Positions 11,361 through 53,550 of a stretch of 64,000 nt of DNA are shown piece after piece (position 1 is the stretch's first letter; the number at the start of each line of letters is the position of its first letter). The stretch comes from Nemertoderma westbladi (Eukaryota; Xenacoelomorpha; Nemertodermatida; Nemertodermatidae). The stretch is from the NCBI GenBank assembly GCA_032718475.1, contig JAUCBJ010007485.1, positions 1-64,000 on the forward strand. Direction: 5' to 3'. Under the pieces are notes generated by a model, which saw only the letters and a program-made list of their open reading frames with translations, was not told where the DNA came from and did no database searches. Position numbers and translations under genes: made by a program.

Positions 11361-11946
11361 TTTCAATTCAGTGAGTATCAACTGATAGGAGTAATAATAT
11401 TGACAATCATTTTCTTGAATCTGAAAAATAGCTTTCTCTCTCACTAAAATTCGCAGTGACAGAAAGGCATTATATTAACTTTACAAATACAAAGTCGTTT
11501 TTTTTTAATCACTCATTAATGGGTAGTTGTGGAAGAGATTCATTTTAGTAAATAAAATATATAAAATAACTATACTTATTATTTGAAGCTAGAATATCAT
11601 ACTAATTTGCTCACATCTTACTGGCTGACATCTTACTCGCGTTGTTAAACCCAATAAATTGATATAATTTATATTGATTTTGCCGAGGCCATCAACTCGT
11701 TTGTACATTCTAAGCTTAATGTAACTTAATCTGGTTACGACGCAACGCTGGTAACTTCTGATAACGTAGTTCGCAGAATTTCTGTCGAATGTAATTATGT
11801 AGTAAATTACTTATTTATAGTAAGTAATGGATGGAGCTTCGTGTTACACTACTTATAGGAACCACATACAAACATAGTATGTTACCCACCTAATTAATTT
11901 ATTGATGTCCTTACAGTGCGTTATTACTTATTATGTTTCCATACAG

Positions 11947-41419
<29,473 letters not shown>

Positions 41420-41926
41420 CTGTAGTTGAAACTAGAGTAACCGAAGTGGCAGACAACCCAATAATAATACATTCCAGTGACATATGGGAGCGCGAAATCA
41501 ATTGATTAACTATTCCATTCAGCCGCATCTAACATACCTACAACATTTAAAATATTATAAAATTATTTTAGGACGAACGTGGTATATTATTAAGTTGACA
41601 TCGTCCAGGCGTAGCCCAACGGGGTCTATGAAGGAAGACTCACAATGTACAGAAGGGAGAGTCTCTGGTGTTTTTGAACCGCTGGCATGAAAGAAATATA
41701 AATAGAAAAACCAGCAGAATAGAAAGTGAGACTCCTCTTATTTGAAAATTAAATGAAACAATAATTGAAAGTGGAGTTGATTTGTCTCGTAATTATGTAG
41801 GCCTATATGGTCTGCTATTTAGGAGAACTCGATCTAAAACGAAATGATCCACCACGGTGGGTTGAATTTTGTTAATGTACCGGTTCATTGATTGTTATCA
41901 GTTTGTTATTTCTGTTGTGTTAGTGT

Positions 41927-41932
41927 AATAAA
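41927..41932 (+). terminator. candidate polyadenylation signal of the GPCR gene
   Basis: AATAAA in GTGTAATAAAGCACTTTATT, 508 bp after the stop codon; the first convincing signal seen downstream of the last exon. Confidence 0.5.
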
Positions 41933-42177
41933 GCACTTTATTTCATGCTGTATAATATACCACTTTGCAAGTATAAATTAATATTTCGTTATTTAAATCC
42001 ACACTGTCGTTGGAAATTAAAGATACTCCTGTTACAAATTGTATCAAATCCTATTATTATAAAATTTTAGAAATCTCACCTACAATATTACACTTAAAAT
42101 CTCGAAAGTTTTAATTCATTTACACCAATAATTTTACACATTACAATTTTGGAATAACATACCCATCGTTTAGCTTG

Positions 42178-42290
42178 TACTTTACCGTATTCTGATCCTC
42201 GTGTTTTTATTTTCCCTCACTCACTACTTTCGGAACAAACCACTCTGATTAGCACACTGTAAAGTGTTACTTTACACTGTCCGACAGTAT
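42178..42290. repeat. dispersed repeat shared with 59060-59175
   Basis: Both places contain TGATCCTCGTG, TTTTATTTTC and CTCACTCACTA, and end in CACTGTAAAGTG and TTTACAC. About 115 bp, same orientation. Class unknown. Confidence 0.6.
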
Positions 42291-42335
42291 TTAATTATTA
42301 TCTAACAGATCAAATGAGTGTCTCTACATTGTAAT

Positions 42336-43935
42336 AAGGGATGTCCCGGAATTCGGTTCCGGCCGGAATTCCGGCGGTTTTTGCCCGATTCCGGTTCCGG
42401 CCGGAATTGCCGGAATGGGGTCAATTCCGGCCGGAATTTTACCGGAATTGCCAGGTTCCTAACTAGTTTGATAGTTGAACATTTTGCACGTTGACACGCA
42501 GTGCTTTGCAGTTGCACGTTTGATATGTAACACATTTCCAAAAAAATTCACCTGGTAATCAAACTAAAATGGTCCCACCATCTGTTACACCACCTACTGT
42601 AGTATTCATATACAATTCACAATAACCATCGTAATTTACATTAACTAATGAAATGCAGCAATAGGCCCGTGCCCCACTGGTCAGAATGTCAAAATGAATG
42701 CCTCATTGCTCCATAGGTAACACGAGTCTTAAGTCATTTGATAAAAAAATATAAGATGCGTCTCACATTTACTGCATATTTATAACCAAAGTAACCAATC
42801 ACAGGCATCTTGGCGGATATAACACATGATTCATATGTCAAAAGATGGAACATGGGACATAATCACTTTCGACTCATCGGTCGTAACTTACGATTTACCA
42901 GTGGAGACGCTCCCATTGAAACCAACGTGTTCCATAATTTATTCTGACTAAGACTTTATAAGACTTACCAGTGGAGCACGGGCCTTAAATAATGGTTTTT
43001 CCAATTTGCTTATTACAATCTGCTTATAAAATGACGTTTTTTACATTGATCTTACAATATTTTGCATTGATTTTTACAATATTTTACATTGATTTTATAT
43101 TATTTTAATTTGAATTAATTATTTAATAATATGATAATATTATGATTGGTATTGTCCAACGTAACATATAGGATGACCCCTAAAGATTGACAGCTTATTT
43201 CCATGGGGATCCTTTATGTTACTTGGTGACAAATATAATATTACACAATTACAATAAATTACTACTCTAACCTAAAACTAATATAAAACGTTATTACAAT
43301 ACGTACAGGTCCTGCGAGTGGTCGTTAGTTCAGTCCTGCGTCGAAGGTGCTGCATAATATAGTAGTTTAATTTCTATTTACAGCAAATCCATTTCTTACC
43401 ATAAATTTATTTATTCCCAGCAATAATTAAACTGTAACATGTACTAGTGGCCTCGTTTATTGTTTTGGTTCGAATAACATGTCACTGTAACATGCTCCTT
43501 TCCCTTAAAGACACCAGGATATTGCACCAAATGACCTAATGACGCGAAACCATAAGTTTTTGTTTAACGTAGGTTTTTAGGAGTCTAAATGCTAATAACC
43601 TAACTTTTGGCCAAAGTTAACGATTTTAGAAAATTTTTTTATTGAATTCCCTGTCGTTCAATGCCGAAGTACCATCCCCCGTCCCATTACGGCCCAGGCC
43701 ATTCTACACTCCACCCACTTTAATTCCCCCCAAGGTTCTGATTCCTCTCATTATCAAACTTAGCTTTAGAAATTAACAAAATTCATTTGTTTCACAAAAA
43801 TTGTAAAGTTTCTTGGGTCATTTAGTGTATTTCACTAATTATAGAAAATTCCTGTTCCGGCCGGAATATTCCGGCATGTTGAATTTCGGTTCCGATTCCG
43901 GCCGGAATCAAAATATCGATTCCGGGACATCCCTA
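42336..43935. mobile_element. non-autonomous hAT-type DNA transposon, 1.6 kb
   Basis: The inverted ends are AAGGGATGTCCCGGAAT and ATTCCGGGACATCCCTA. They are flanked by a perfect 8-bp target duplication ATTGTAAT (42328-42335 and 43936-43943), the length made by hAT transposases. Palindromic TTCCGGCCGGAA words are repeated just inside both ends (42355-42445 and 43855-43910), as expected of subterminal transposase-binding repeats. No transposase frame is present. A reverse-oriented LINE 3' end lies inside. Confidence 0.88.
43148..43290 (-). mobile_element. non-LTR retrotransposon 3' UTR fragment inside the hAT element
   Basis: The reverse complement matches 9990-10140: AAAGGATCC..., GGAAATAAGCTG, TCTTTAGGGGT, ATCCTATATGTTA and TTGGACAATACC occur in the same order with scattered differences. 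The coding end seen at 9731-9883 was not found here. Confidence 0.7.
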
Positions 43936-43943
43936 ATTGTAAT

Positions 43944-44961
43944 AAACATAAATATTAAACCCAAATTAATCTTCCAAACTAATTTCCTAATTATATTTTA
44001 ATTAACATAAATCCATATACGGTAAAGTAAATCCATATAAAATATTAATATTTTTAATTCAATTTAAATACAAAAAATAGAGATAGAAATACTTTCCCTC
44101 ACAAATCTATTGAAAGAAAGTCTTTATCTCACTTGTTTCCATGGCAACTAATAAAATAAAAAACAACAGTGAGATAAAGTACTACTTTCTCTCACTGTCA
44201 GAGCAAAATACTGTCAGAATAAACTTTTGAGATAAATACCAAACACTCTATACAGATTGGATTTCCAACATTGCTTTTCAAACCCGATCTAATTTGGGTA
44301 AATTAAATAGGATTTTAAGATTTGTCCAAAAATATAATTCAGAAATAAAAAGGCCACCAAATAATCGAAATTAACTCCCATCAATAGAAATAATATTATA
44401 TAACGATATTGAATTAATATAATTATTATCTGTAATATATATAATATATAATATTATCTGCAACTTCGATATATTTATCCATTATATTCTAATTAATTGT
44501 GGGTTTTCTAATCTTCTATACATCTACAATCACAAAGGTAAATTATATTACAATAAACACAGACGAAGATTATCAATATTTATGCACAAAAATAATAATA
44601 TCAATATATTATTAACTAACTAATAACCCTGAATAATTAACCATTAGCACGGGATTGTTGATCTGCACTCGTGAGGGCGGCTGATTTTTATAAACATGTA
44701 CAACATTTTCGAAAAACCAAAATACAAATTTTACAAACCAGGTCATTATTTATTAAAAGTAACCGATACCGCAGTTATCAAATACAAAATTGTGCATTTT
44801 CCAAGAAGAGTTATTTAAGTCATTTTATGAAAATACATTGTTTAAATCACAAAACACCTCATAACGTACAAACCTCGCTACTGACTGATCACCCATTGAA
44901 GACTTATGAGTTATTGGTGTAAAAAATGATTTTGTTGACGAATTAATGAGTGGTTAGGCCT
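43944..44961. other. A/T-rich unrecognised DNA
   Basis: No gene seen. Contains an inverted pair CTTTATCTCACTT/AGTGAGATAAAG near 44130-44180 and TA-rich tracts near 44430. Confidence 0.5.
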
Positions 44962-44969
44962 ATTACAAA

Positions 44970-45766
44970 AAGGGTTGTTTGATTTAAATCATTTGATTTA
45001 TATAATTGATTTAAATCATGATTGATTTTGGAATCTATAATTGGTTATTTTTTAATTATGAATTTTATCAACCATGCTTTAATGCCAGGTGGATATATTG
45101 CATTACTTTATTTACATGAAAATACAGTACCTTGTCGCATTTCCAATACCATATAGTATACACAGGCCCATTAATTAAGTTGTAGCTTGTAGTCCTATTC
45201 ATTGTGTTGTTTATTTGGTTTATATTCGAATATTTAAGAAGGTGCATTGTAGTGTTTATACGGGATCAGTAGCATTGTAGTGTTTATACGGGATCAGTAG
45301 CATTGTAGTGTTTATACGGGATCAGTAGCATTGTAGTGTTTATACGGGATCAGACTTTTCCGGATCGACCCGGGATTATCACTCTCGGGATCCCGTTTTT
45401 CGGGATTGCAATTTTGGATTAAATTCCTTAAAGTTCATAGTACCGGTATATGTGGGGGGTTTTGGGTAACACTCTGCTTTATCTTACACTTCTGAAATAA
45501 AGATAAAGTTGTATTAAAATTATTTGGAATTGATTACCATGGTTACTGGATTGTTTAATGACATAAAAATTATTTAAAATCAAAAGATTTTCGTTCTGCT
45601 AAAACTATTTTTTAGATATTCACTTAACTATATTATATAATTCGGGATACCGTTCCAAAAAAGGGATTCCGTTTAAACATTAGTGCATCGATAAAGCCAG
45701 TAGCCTTCTCAATGTTTTCATATAAAATCTGATTTAAATAAATAAGTCTGATTTTTATCAACCCTG
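44970..45766. mobile_element. second hAT-like non-autonomous element
   Basis: The ends are AAGGGTTGTTTGATTTAAAT and (reverse complement) CAGGGTTGATAAAAATCAGA, close to the CAGGGTTGATAAA ends I remember from hAT elements. The flanks ATTACAAA (44962-44969) and ATTACTAA (45767-45774) are an imperfect 8-bp target duplication. No transposase. A 28-bp tandem repeat is inside. Confidence 0.65.
45244..45355. repeat. 28-bp tandem repeat, four units
   Basis: GCATTGTAGTGTTTATACGG followed by GATCAGTA, four near-identical units, then related words (CGGGATTATC, CGGGATCCCG). Confidence 0.92.
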
Positions 45767-45774
45767 ATTACTAA

Positions 45775-46628
45775 TCATGGCCACTCACTGTTCAGGGGTG
45801 TCAGTTGCAAATGGTAAAAACAGAGTAATACAATTTATATCCAACGGTAGGTCCTACGGTCCTACGTATGAAGAATTTATTATACTGATCACCATGGCAA
45901 AACGAATATAAACAAATTCAATTGTCGAAAATTACAGGATAAAACAAAACTTCGGAAATGTGCCCCGGTTACCTTAGCAACAATCAATTTAAAAATACTT
46001 ATTAATTAGTATTGTATTAGTAATTATCGCCATGGCATGTAAGTTCTACGTTATAGGTACAGTACAGCACTATACATAAAGGTTTAGATTACACAACCCC
46101 CGCGGTAGATTGTATAACCTACCCAAAACAATAAACATAAGTAAGTTAACGCGTGGTATAAGATTATGTAGGTTAGTAAAGGGTTAAAAATCATGTTAAA
46201 TACTAATGGTTGATGGCTTTGAATTGAGGGTCCTTTATAAAGGATTTATAAAAAAGCATTTATTATTCTAACCAAAACAATAAACGAAATTCAACATAAC
46301 AATTATATTTTTTCAGAACGTATTTATTTCTGGTGATAAAAACATAAAATTTTAGTGATAATTCATATATTTTAATGGGGGAATAATATATATATTTCAT
46401 TGAAAACTCGAATCTTTTCGTGCCCAATAAAGTGGATATTAATTAACGGCAGAACATAGAGAGTCGGACTCATTAAAAAAAGTTTTTACTCTACCGGTAC
46501 CGGTTTAGAAAACAAGCAAGAACTTTTTTAAAGTTAGATCTTATAGATAAGATCTTATAAGATCTTATAATTTTCCGTTTCAGTTTTCATTAGCAATTCC
46601 AAAACATTGGAAATTGCGAAGATTGAAG
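45775..46628. other. unrecognised A/T-rich DNA
   Basis: No gene or repeat recognised except a short GATCTTATA triplication near 46538-46572. Confidence 0.5.
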
Positions 46629-47618
46629 GTGGGGCGAGCCACAAACGTAAGCGAGATTAGCATACAGGTACCACTAACGCAATCGGTGTGTCTGTCGTTC
46701 TGTCCTGGTACACATGTAGTCTGGCAAAAGTTTAGAAATTTTCCAAGTTGAAATTGCATGTGGCCTTCGAGAAGCTAAGATAATAGCAGTTAATTAAGTT
46801 GATTATCATTTTCAACATGACTTTTAATGGAAATTAATTATTTTATAGTATAAGATATAATTAATTATACTTTAAAATTTTACAGCTGTAATCCCCATAC
46901 CCCATTCCATTATAGTTTTTCATTAGTTCAAGAGATTTGCTTTAAGAAATGTGTTTTTAATTATCTAAACGTAATTAAGTTTTAAAAAATGCCCTCGTCA
47001 CTCTATACCTCCCTCATTCCTTGGCATACTTGCTATTATTGCCTATTAGTTGGGAACCAGTCCAATCATATCACCACTTCTTGGCAACGGGTAATTACAT
47101 CTGTAGGGGGGCATACGCAGGTACTACTAGTGTAAGGTGCCAGCCTAAAAACCAGCTTGTTTTATCTCGCAAAATGATTGCCTGGTAGTATTTAATCGTG
47201 ATTCCTTAGAATAATTTTATAAATAATTTATTGGAGGTTTTGACATGATAAATTAATATTTAAGTATCAATACTATCGGCATAAGGTAAGTTTTAATAAT
47301 TTTTACAAATTGAGGTTCCTCAACACCTAAAAATAAAATATATTACTTAAGTACCTTTAAAACCCAAATTTCCTGTTAATACAGTACCTCTGCCTATCAA
47401 TCATTAATCCTCTGTGCTCCTTTGGGTTGTTTGGGTGGTGCAGATTAAAAGGGCGGTTGAAGGGAGAAGGGAACTTTCCTCTCTTCTTTGATTTATTCTT
47501 ATTGGCGATTTGGTTAATTTTCTTATTTATTTATTTAAATTTCTTAAATACCGATTGATTTTGGGATAGAATTGCTCAATAAATGAGCCTTGTGCTGCGC
47601 GAAGGCCCCACGAACGTG
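46629..47618 (+). mobile_element. dispersed repeat family, copy C
   Basis: About 0.99 kb, with start GTGGGGCGAGCCACAAACGT and end GCGAAGGCCCCACGAACGTG as in copies A (12269) and B (17515). Interior blocks (CCCCATACCCCATTCCATTA, AGAGATTTGCTTTAAGAAAT) match copy B closely. No ORF. Confidence 0.75.
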
Positions 47619-47973
47619 TAATGAGGATATGAGGATATAAGATTATAAGATATAAGGTCAAGAGGTTGTAGAGAATACTTTATTCCAAGATATTTCGATT
47701 AATTATGTAAATGTTTGTGGAAATTTAATGGATGGTGGATAAAATTTGGAGGAGAATATAAATAGATGCACAATCACATCACGATCTAGAATCTAGGGTA
47801 AACGAAAAATATATAAAAAAAATTTAAAGTAATTAAAAAATCAGCAGAAGAAAATAAGTTCCCAATACGGAAGAATATATAAAATTAATAATAAAGGCTA
47901 TACCAGAGCACTACAAACACAACCCTTCTAGTGCAATGGTAAATACGCACCATTAAACTATAAATAGCCCCAT

Positions 47974-50900
47974 ACCAGCCGATATCCGCTACCTACAGGC
48001 CAATATTCCAGCTGATATCAGATAACTACAGGCCAATATTCCAGCTGATATCAGATAACTACAGGCCAATATTCCAGCTGATATCAGATAACTACAGGCC
48101 AATATTCCAGCTGATATCCGCTAACTACAGGCCAATATTCCAGCTGATATCCGCTATCTCCAGGCCAATATTCCAGCTGATATCCGCTAACTCCAGGCCA
48201 ATATTCCATCTGATATCCGATAACTCCAGGCCAATATTCCAGCTGATATCCGCTAACTCCAGGCCAATATTCCAGCTGATATCAGATAACTCCAGGCCAA
48301 TATTCTAGCTGATATCAGATAACTACAGGCCAATATTCCAGCTGATATCCGCTAACTCCAGGCCAATATTCCAGCTGATATCAAATAACTAAAGGCCAAT
48401 ATTCTAGCTGATATCCGCTAACTACAGGCCAATATTCCAGTTTATATCCGTTAACTCCAGGCCAATATTCCAGCTGATATCCGCTAACTCCATGCCAATA
48501 TTCCAGCTGATATCCGCTAACTCCAGGCCAATATTCTAGCTGATATCAGATAACTACAGGCCAATATTCCAGCTGATATCCGCTAACTCCAGGCCAATAT
48601 TCTAGCTGATATCAGATAACTACAGGCCAATATTCCAGCTGATAACCGCTAACTCCATGCCAATATTGCAGCTGATATCCGCTAACTCCAGGCCAATATT
48701 CTAGCTGATATCAGATAACTACAGGCCAATATTCCAGCTGATATCAGATAACTAAAGGCCAATATTCTAGCTGATATCGGCTAACTACAGGCCAATATTC
48801 CAGCTGATATCCGCTAACTCCAGGCCAATATTCTAGCTGATATCAGATAACTACAGGCCAATATTCCAGCTGATATTCGCTAACTCCATGCCAATATACC
48901 AGCTGATATCCGCTAACTCCAGGCCAATATTCTAGCTGATATCAGATAAGTACAGGCCAATATTCCAGCTGATATCAGATAACTAAAGGCCAATATTCTA
49001 GCTGATATCCGCTAACTACAGGCCAATATTCCAGCTGATATCCGCTAACTCCAGGCCAATATTCCAGCTGATATCAGATAACTAAAGGCCAATATTCCAG
49101 CTGATATCCGCTAACTCCATGCCAATATTCCAGCTGATATCCGCTAACTCCAGACCAATATTATAGCTGATATCAGATAACTACAGGCCAATATTCCAGC
49201 TGATATCCGCTAACTCCAGGCCAATATTCTAGCTGATATCAGATAACTACAGGCCAATATTCCAGCTGATAACCGCTAACTCCATGCCAATATTGCAGCT
49301 GATATCCGCTAACTCCATGCCAATATTCCAGCTGATATCCGCTAACTCCAGGCCAATATTCTAGCTGATATCAGATAACTACAGGCCAATATTCCAGCTG
49401 ATATCCGCTAACGCCAGGCCAATATTCCATCTGATATCCGCTAACTAAAGGCCAATATTCTAGCTGATATCAGATAACTACAGGCCAATATTGCAGCTGA
49501 TATCCGCTAACTCCAGGCCAATATTCTAGCTGATATCAGATAACTACAGGCCAATATTCCAGCTGATATCAGATAACTAAAGGCCAATATTCTAGCTGAT
49601 ATCCGCTATTCCAGCTGATATCCGCTAACTCCAGGCCAATATTCCAGCTGATATCCGCTAACTCCAGGCCAATATTCTAGCTGATATCAGATAACTACAG
49701 GCCAATATTCCAGCTGATATCCGCTAACTCCATGCCAATATACCAGCTGATATCCGCTAACTCCAGGCCAATATTCTAGCTGATATCAGATAACTACAGG
49801 CCAATATTCCAGCTGATATCATCAGATAACTAAAGGCCAATATTCTAGCTGATATCCGCTAACTACAGGCCAATATTCCAGCTGATATCCGCTAAGTCCA
49901 GGCCAATATTCCAGCTGATATCAGATAACTAAAGGCCAATATTATAGCTGATGTCCGCTAACTACAGGCCAATATTCCAGCTGATATCCGCTAACTCCAG
50001 GCCCAATATTCCAGCTGATATCCGCTAACTCCATGCCAATATTCCAGCTGATATCCGCTAACTCCAGGCCAATATTCTAGCTGATATCAGATAACTACAG
50101 GCCAATATTCCAGCTGATATCAGATAACTAAAGGCCAATATTCTAGATGATATCCGCTAACTACAGGCCAATATTCCAGCTGATATCCGCTAACTCCAGG
50201 CCAATATTCGGGCTGATATCAGATAACTAAAGGCCAATATTCTAGCTGATATCCGCTAACTACAGGCCAATATTCCAGCTGATATCCGCTAACTACAGGC
50301 CAATATTCCAGCTGATATCAGATAACTAAAGACCAATATTCTAGCTGATAACCGTTAACTACAGGCCAATATTCCAGTTTATATCCGCTAACTCCAGGCC
50401 AATATTCCAGCTGATATCCGCTAACTACAGGCCAATATTCCAGCTGATATTCGCTAACTACAGGCAAATATTCCAGGTGATATCCGCTAACTAAAGGCCA
50501 ATATTCTAGCTGATATCAGATAACTACAGGCCAATATTCCAGCTGATATCATCAGATAACTAAAGGCCAATATTCTAGCTGATATCCGCTAACTACAGGC
50601 CAATATTCCAGCTGATATCCGCTAAGTCCAGGCCAATATTCCAGCTGATATCAGATAACTAAAGGCCAATATTATAGCTGATGTCCGCTAACTACAGGCC
50701 AATATTCCAGCTGATATCCGCTAACTCCAGGCCAATATTCCAGCTGATATCCGCTAACTCCATGCCAATATTCCAGCTGATATCCGCTAACTCCAGGCCA
50801 ATATTCTAGCTGATATCAGATAACTACAGGCCAATATTCCAGCTGATATCAGATAACTAAAGGCCAATATTCTAGATGATATCCGCTAACTACAGGCCAA

Positions 50901-52300
50901 TATTCCAGCTGATATCCGCTAACTCCAGGCCAATATTCGGGCTGATATCAGATAACTAAAGGCCAATATTCTAGCTGATATCCGCTAACTACAGGCCAAT
51001 ATTCCAGCTGATATCCGCTAACGCCAGGCCAATATTCCATCTGATATCCGCTAACTAAAGGCCAATATTCTAGCTGATATCCGCTACCTACAGGCCAATA
51101 TTCTAGCTGATATCCACTAACTCCATGCCAATATTCCAGCTGATATTCGCTAACTCCAGGCCAATATTCTAGCTGATATCAGATAACTACAGGCCAATAT
51201 TCCAGCTGATATCCGCTAACTAAAGGCCAATATTCCAGCTGATATCCGCTAACTACAGGCCAATATTCCAGATGATATCCGTTAACTGCAGGCCAATATT
51301 CCATCTGATATCCGCTAACTAAAGGCCAATATTCTAGCTGATATCAGATAAGTACAGGCCAATATTCCAGGTGATATCCGCTAACTCCAGGCCAATATTC
51401 CATCTGATATCCGCTAACTAAAGGCTAATATTCTAGCTGATATCCGTTAACTACAGGCCAATATTCTAGCTGATATCCGCTAACTAAAGGCCAATATTCC
51501 AGCTGATATCCGATAACTCCAGGCCAATATTCCAGCTGATATCCGATAACTCCAGGCCAATATTCCAGCTGATATCCGTTAACTACAGGCCAATATTCCA
51601 GCTGATATCCGCTAACTCCAGGCCAATATTCCAGCTGATATCTGCTAACTAAAGGCAAATATTCTAGCTGATATCAGATAACTCCAGGCCAATATTCCAG
51701 CTGATATCCGCTAACTCTAGGCCAATATTCCATCTGATATCCGCTAACTAAAGGCCAATATTCTAGCTGATATCCGCTAACTCCATGCCAATATTCTAGC
51801 TGATATCCGCTAACTCCAGGCCAATATTCCAGCTGATATCCGCTGACTACAGGCCAATATTCCAGCTGATATCCGCTAACTCCAGGCCAATATTCCAGCT
51901 GATATCCGCTAACTAAAGGCCAATATTCTAGCTGATATCCGTTAACTACAGGCCAATATTCCAGTTTATATCCGCTAACTCCAGGCCAATATTCCAGCTG
52001 ATATCCGCTAACTACAGGCCAATATTCCAGCTCATATCCGCTAACTCCAGGCCAATATTCTAGCTGATATCAGATAACTACAGGCCAATATTCCAGCTGA
52101 TATCCGCTAACTAAAGGCCAATATTCCAGCTGATATCCGCTAACTACAGGCCAATATTCCAGCTGATATCCGTTAACTGCAGGCCAATATTCCAGCTGAT
52201 ATCAGCTAACTACCGACCAATATTCCAGCAAATATCAAGAAAACTACAGGCCAATATTCCAGCTGATATCAGATAACTAAAGGCCAATATTCCAGCTGAT
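47974..52300. repeat. 4.3-kb 33-bp minisatellite downstream of the TGOLN2-like gene
   Basis: About 130 units of AGGCCAATATTCCAGCTGAT followed by ATCCGCTAACTCC. Variants are ATCAGATAACTAC, TTCTAGCTG and CCATGCC. A block of about 22 units is duplicated at an offset of 730 bp (49811 onward and 50541 onward), sharing rare variants such as ATCATCAGATAAC and ATTATAGCTGATGTCC. The array ends 18 bp from the stop codon of the minus-strand gene. Confidence 0.97.
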
Positions 52301-52317
52301 CCTGATATATACTCTCA

Positions 52318-53550
52318 TCAACTACGTCCGTTTGATAAAGAAGGCATTACGTCTGACATACTCTCACCGCCAGACATCCGTTTATAAGAAACTCCGCCAT
52401 CTCGTTTCCTCGAGTTATTGTGTCTCCTCCGACCCTCCACAATGAAGGCCAATATCTTGGTTTTATTGTGGTAGAGGATATATAAAGACACGCAACATAG
52501 GAGACCCACAACCATGTAGGTCATAAATGAGCTGCTGCTATCGGTGTCTGGGACATCTACGGCATTAAAGAACCCATCGCCACGAGCTACGGGGATCCGC
52601 GAGTCAATACCAGTGTCTTCGTCTAGATCAATATCCTCGGCATGTTCAGATTCCGGTTCTTTTTCAGTTTCTGGTTCTTTAGCAGTTTCCGGTTCTTTAG
52701 CAGTTTCCAGTTCTTTATCAGTTTCCGATTCTTTGTCAGTTTCAGGTTCTTTATCAGTTTCCGGTTCTTTGTCAGTTTCCGGTTCTTTATCAGTTTCCAA
52801 ATCTTTGTCAGTTTCCGTTACTTTTTCATTTTCTTTAACAGTTTCGGATTCTGGCTCATTGTCAGTTTCCACTTCCGGTTCTTTATCAGTTTCCGTTTCT
52901 TTGTTAGTTTCCGGTTCCTTGTTAATTTCTGGTTCCGACTTGTTTTCAGCTTCAGGTTCTTTGTCAGGTTCCGGTTCTTTGTCAATGTCCGGTTCTTTGC
53001 CAGTTTCCGGTTCTTTGTCAGTCTCCGGTTCTTTGTCAGTTTCCAGTTCTCTGTCAGTTTCCGGTTCTTTGTCAGTTTCCGGTTCTTTGTCAGTTTCCGG
53101 TTCTTTGTCAGTTTCTGGTTCTTTGTCAGTTTCCGGTTCTTTGTCAGTTTCCGGTTCTTTGTCAGTTTCCGGTTCTTTGTCAGTTTCCGGTTCTTTGTCA
53201 GTTTCCGGTTCCTTGTCAGTTTCCGGTTCTTTGTCAGTTTCCGGTTCTTTGTCAGTTTCCGGTTCTTTGTCTTTTACAGAAGCTTTCTCCTCTAATTCAC
53301 TTTCAATAGTTTCTATTTCATTTTCTTCTGATTCCTTAGGCCTAACTGTACCACCTGGTTTGCGGTATGTTTCTTTAAACGTACTGGTAGGTTTATTTCC
53401 AGAATCGATATGACCTTCCGTTGCTATGTAACTTGTAGCGCTTTGCAGTTCCTGAGATGAGTTTGTGGTGCTTACATCAGGCCCAAACGTTGATATGGGC
53501 AATGATTGACACCCAACAGCCGTTAAGGACAGCAAATAAATTAACAACAT
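52318..53550 (-). CDS. TGOLN2: TGOLN2/TGN38-like trans-Golgi network type I membrane protein
   Basis: A 410-residue single-exon frame. Residues 1-16 look like a signal peptide (MLLIYLLSLTAVGCQS). A Ser/Thr-rich lumenal part is followed by a long acidic array of KEPETD hexapeptides (about residues 90-315). A hydrophobic helix lies at about 342-360 (FMTYMVVGLLCCVSLYILY), and the 50-residue tail begins HNKTKILAFIVEGRRR. That tail closely resembles the one I remember from vertebrate TGN38/TGN46, including a tyrosine sorting motif (YKRM at 389-392, YQRL in vertebrates) that recycles the protein between trans-Golgi network and cell surface. The related KCT2 (C5orf15) is the alternative. The hexapeptide array is itself an 18-bp minisatellite, so length may vary between alleles. 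No poly(A) signal precedes the 33-bp array. A TTATATATTG near 53645 (minus strand) could be a TATA element. Confidence 0.78.
   Translation of the reverse strand: MLLIYLLSLTAVGCQSLPISTFGPDVSTTNSSQELQSATSYIATEGHIDSGNKPTSTFKETYRKPGGTVRPKESEENEIETIESELEEKASVKDKEPETDKEPETDKEPETDKEPETDKEPETDKEPETDKEPETDKEPETDKEPETDKEPETDKEPETDKEPETDRELETDKEPETDKEPETGKEPDIDKEPEPDKEPEAENKSEPEINKEPETNKETETDKEPEVETDNEPESETVKENEKVTETDKDLETDKEPETDKEPETDKEPETDKESETDKELETAKEPETAKEPETEKEPESEHAEDIDLDEDTGIDSRIPVARGDGFFNAVDVPDTDSSSSFMTYMVVGLLCCVSLYILYHNKTKILAFIVEGRRRHNNSRKRDGGVSYKRMSGGESMSDVMPSLSNGRS

Noticed and set aside
7736-11946. TM1-TM2 exons and the start codon of the GPCR
   Set aside because: I looked on the plus strand for a TM1/TM2-like segment with a following GT donor and found none. 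They probably lie left of the window, beyond the BEL/Pao element, or in sequence too diverged to see.
52544-53413. Plus-strand 289- and 217-codon frames rich in SVSGSL and FRFFVS
   Set aside because: Antisense shadows of the KEPETD repeats in the TGOLN2-like gene, which has a signal peptide, membrane helix and recognisable tail.
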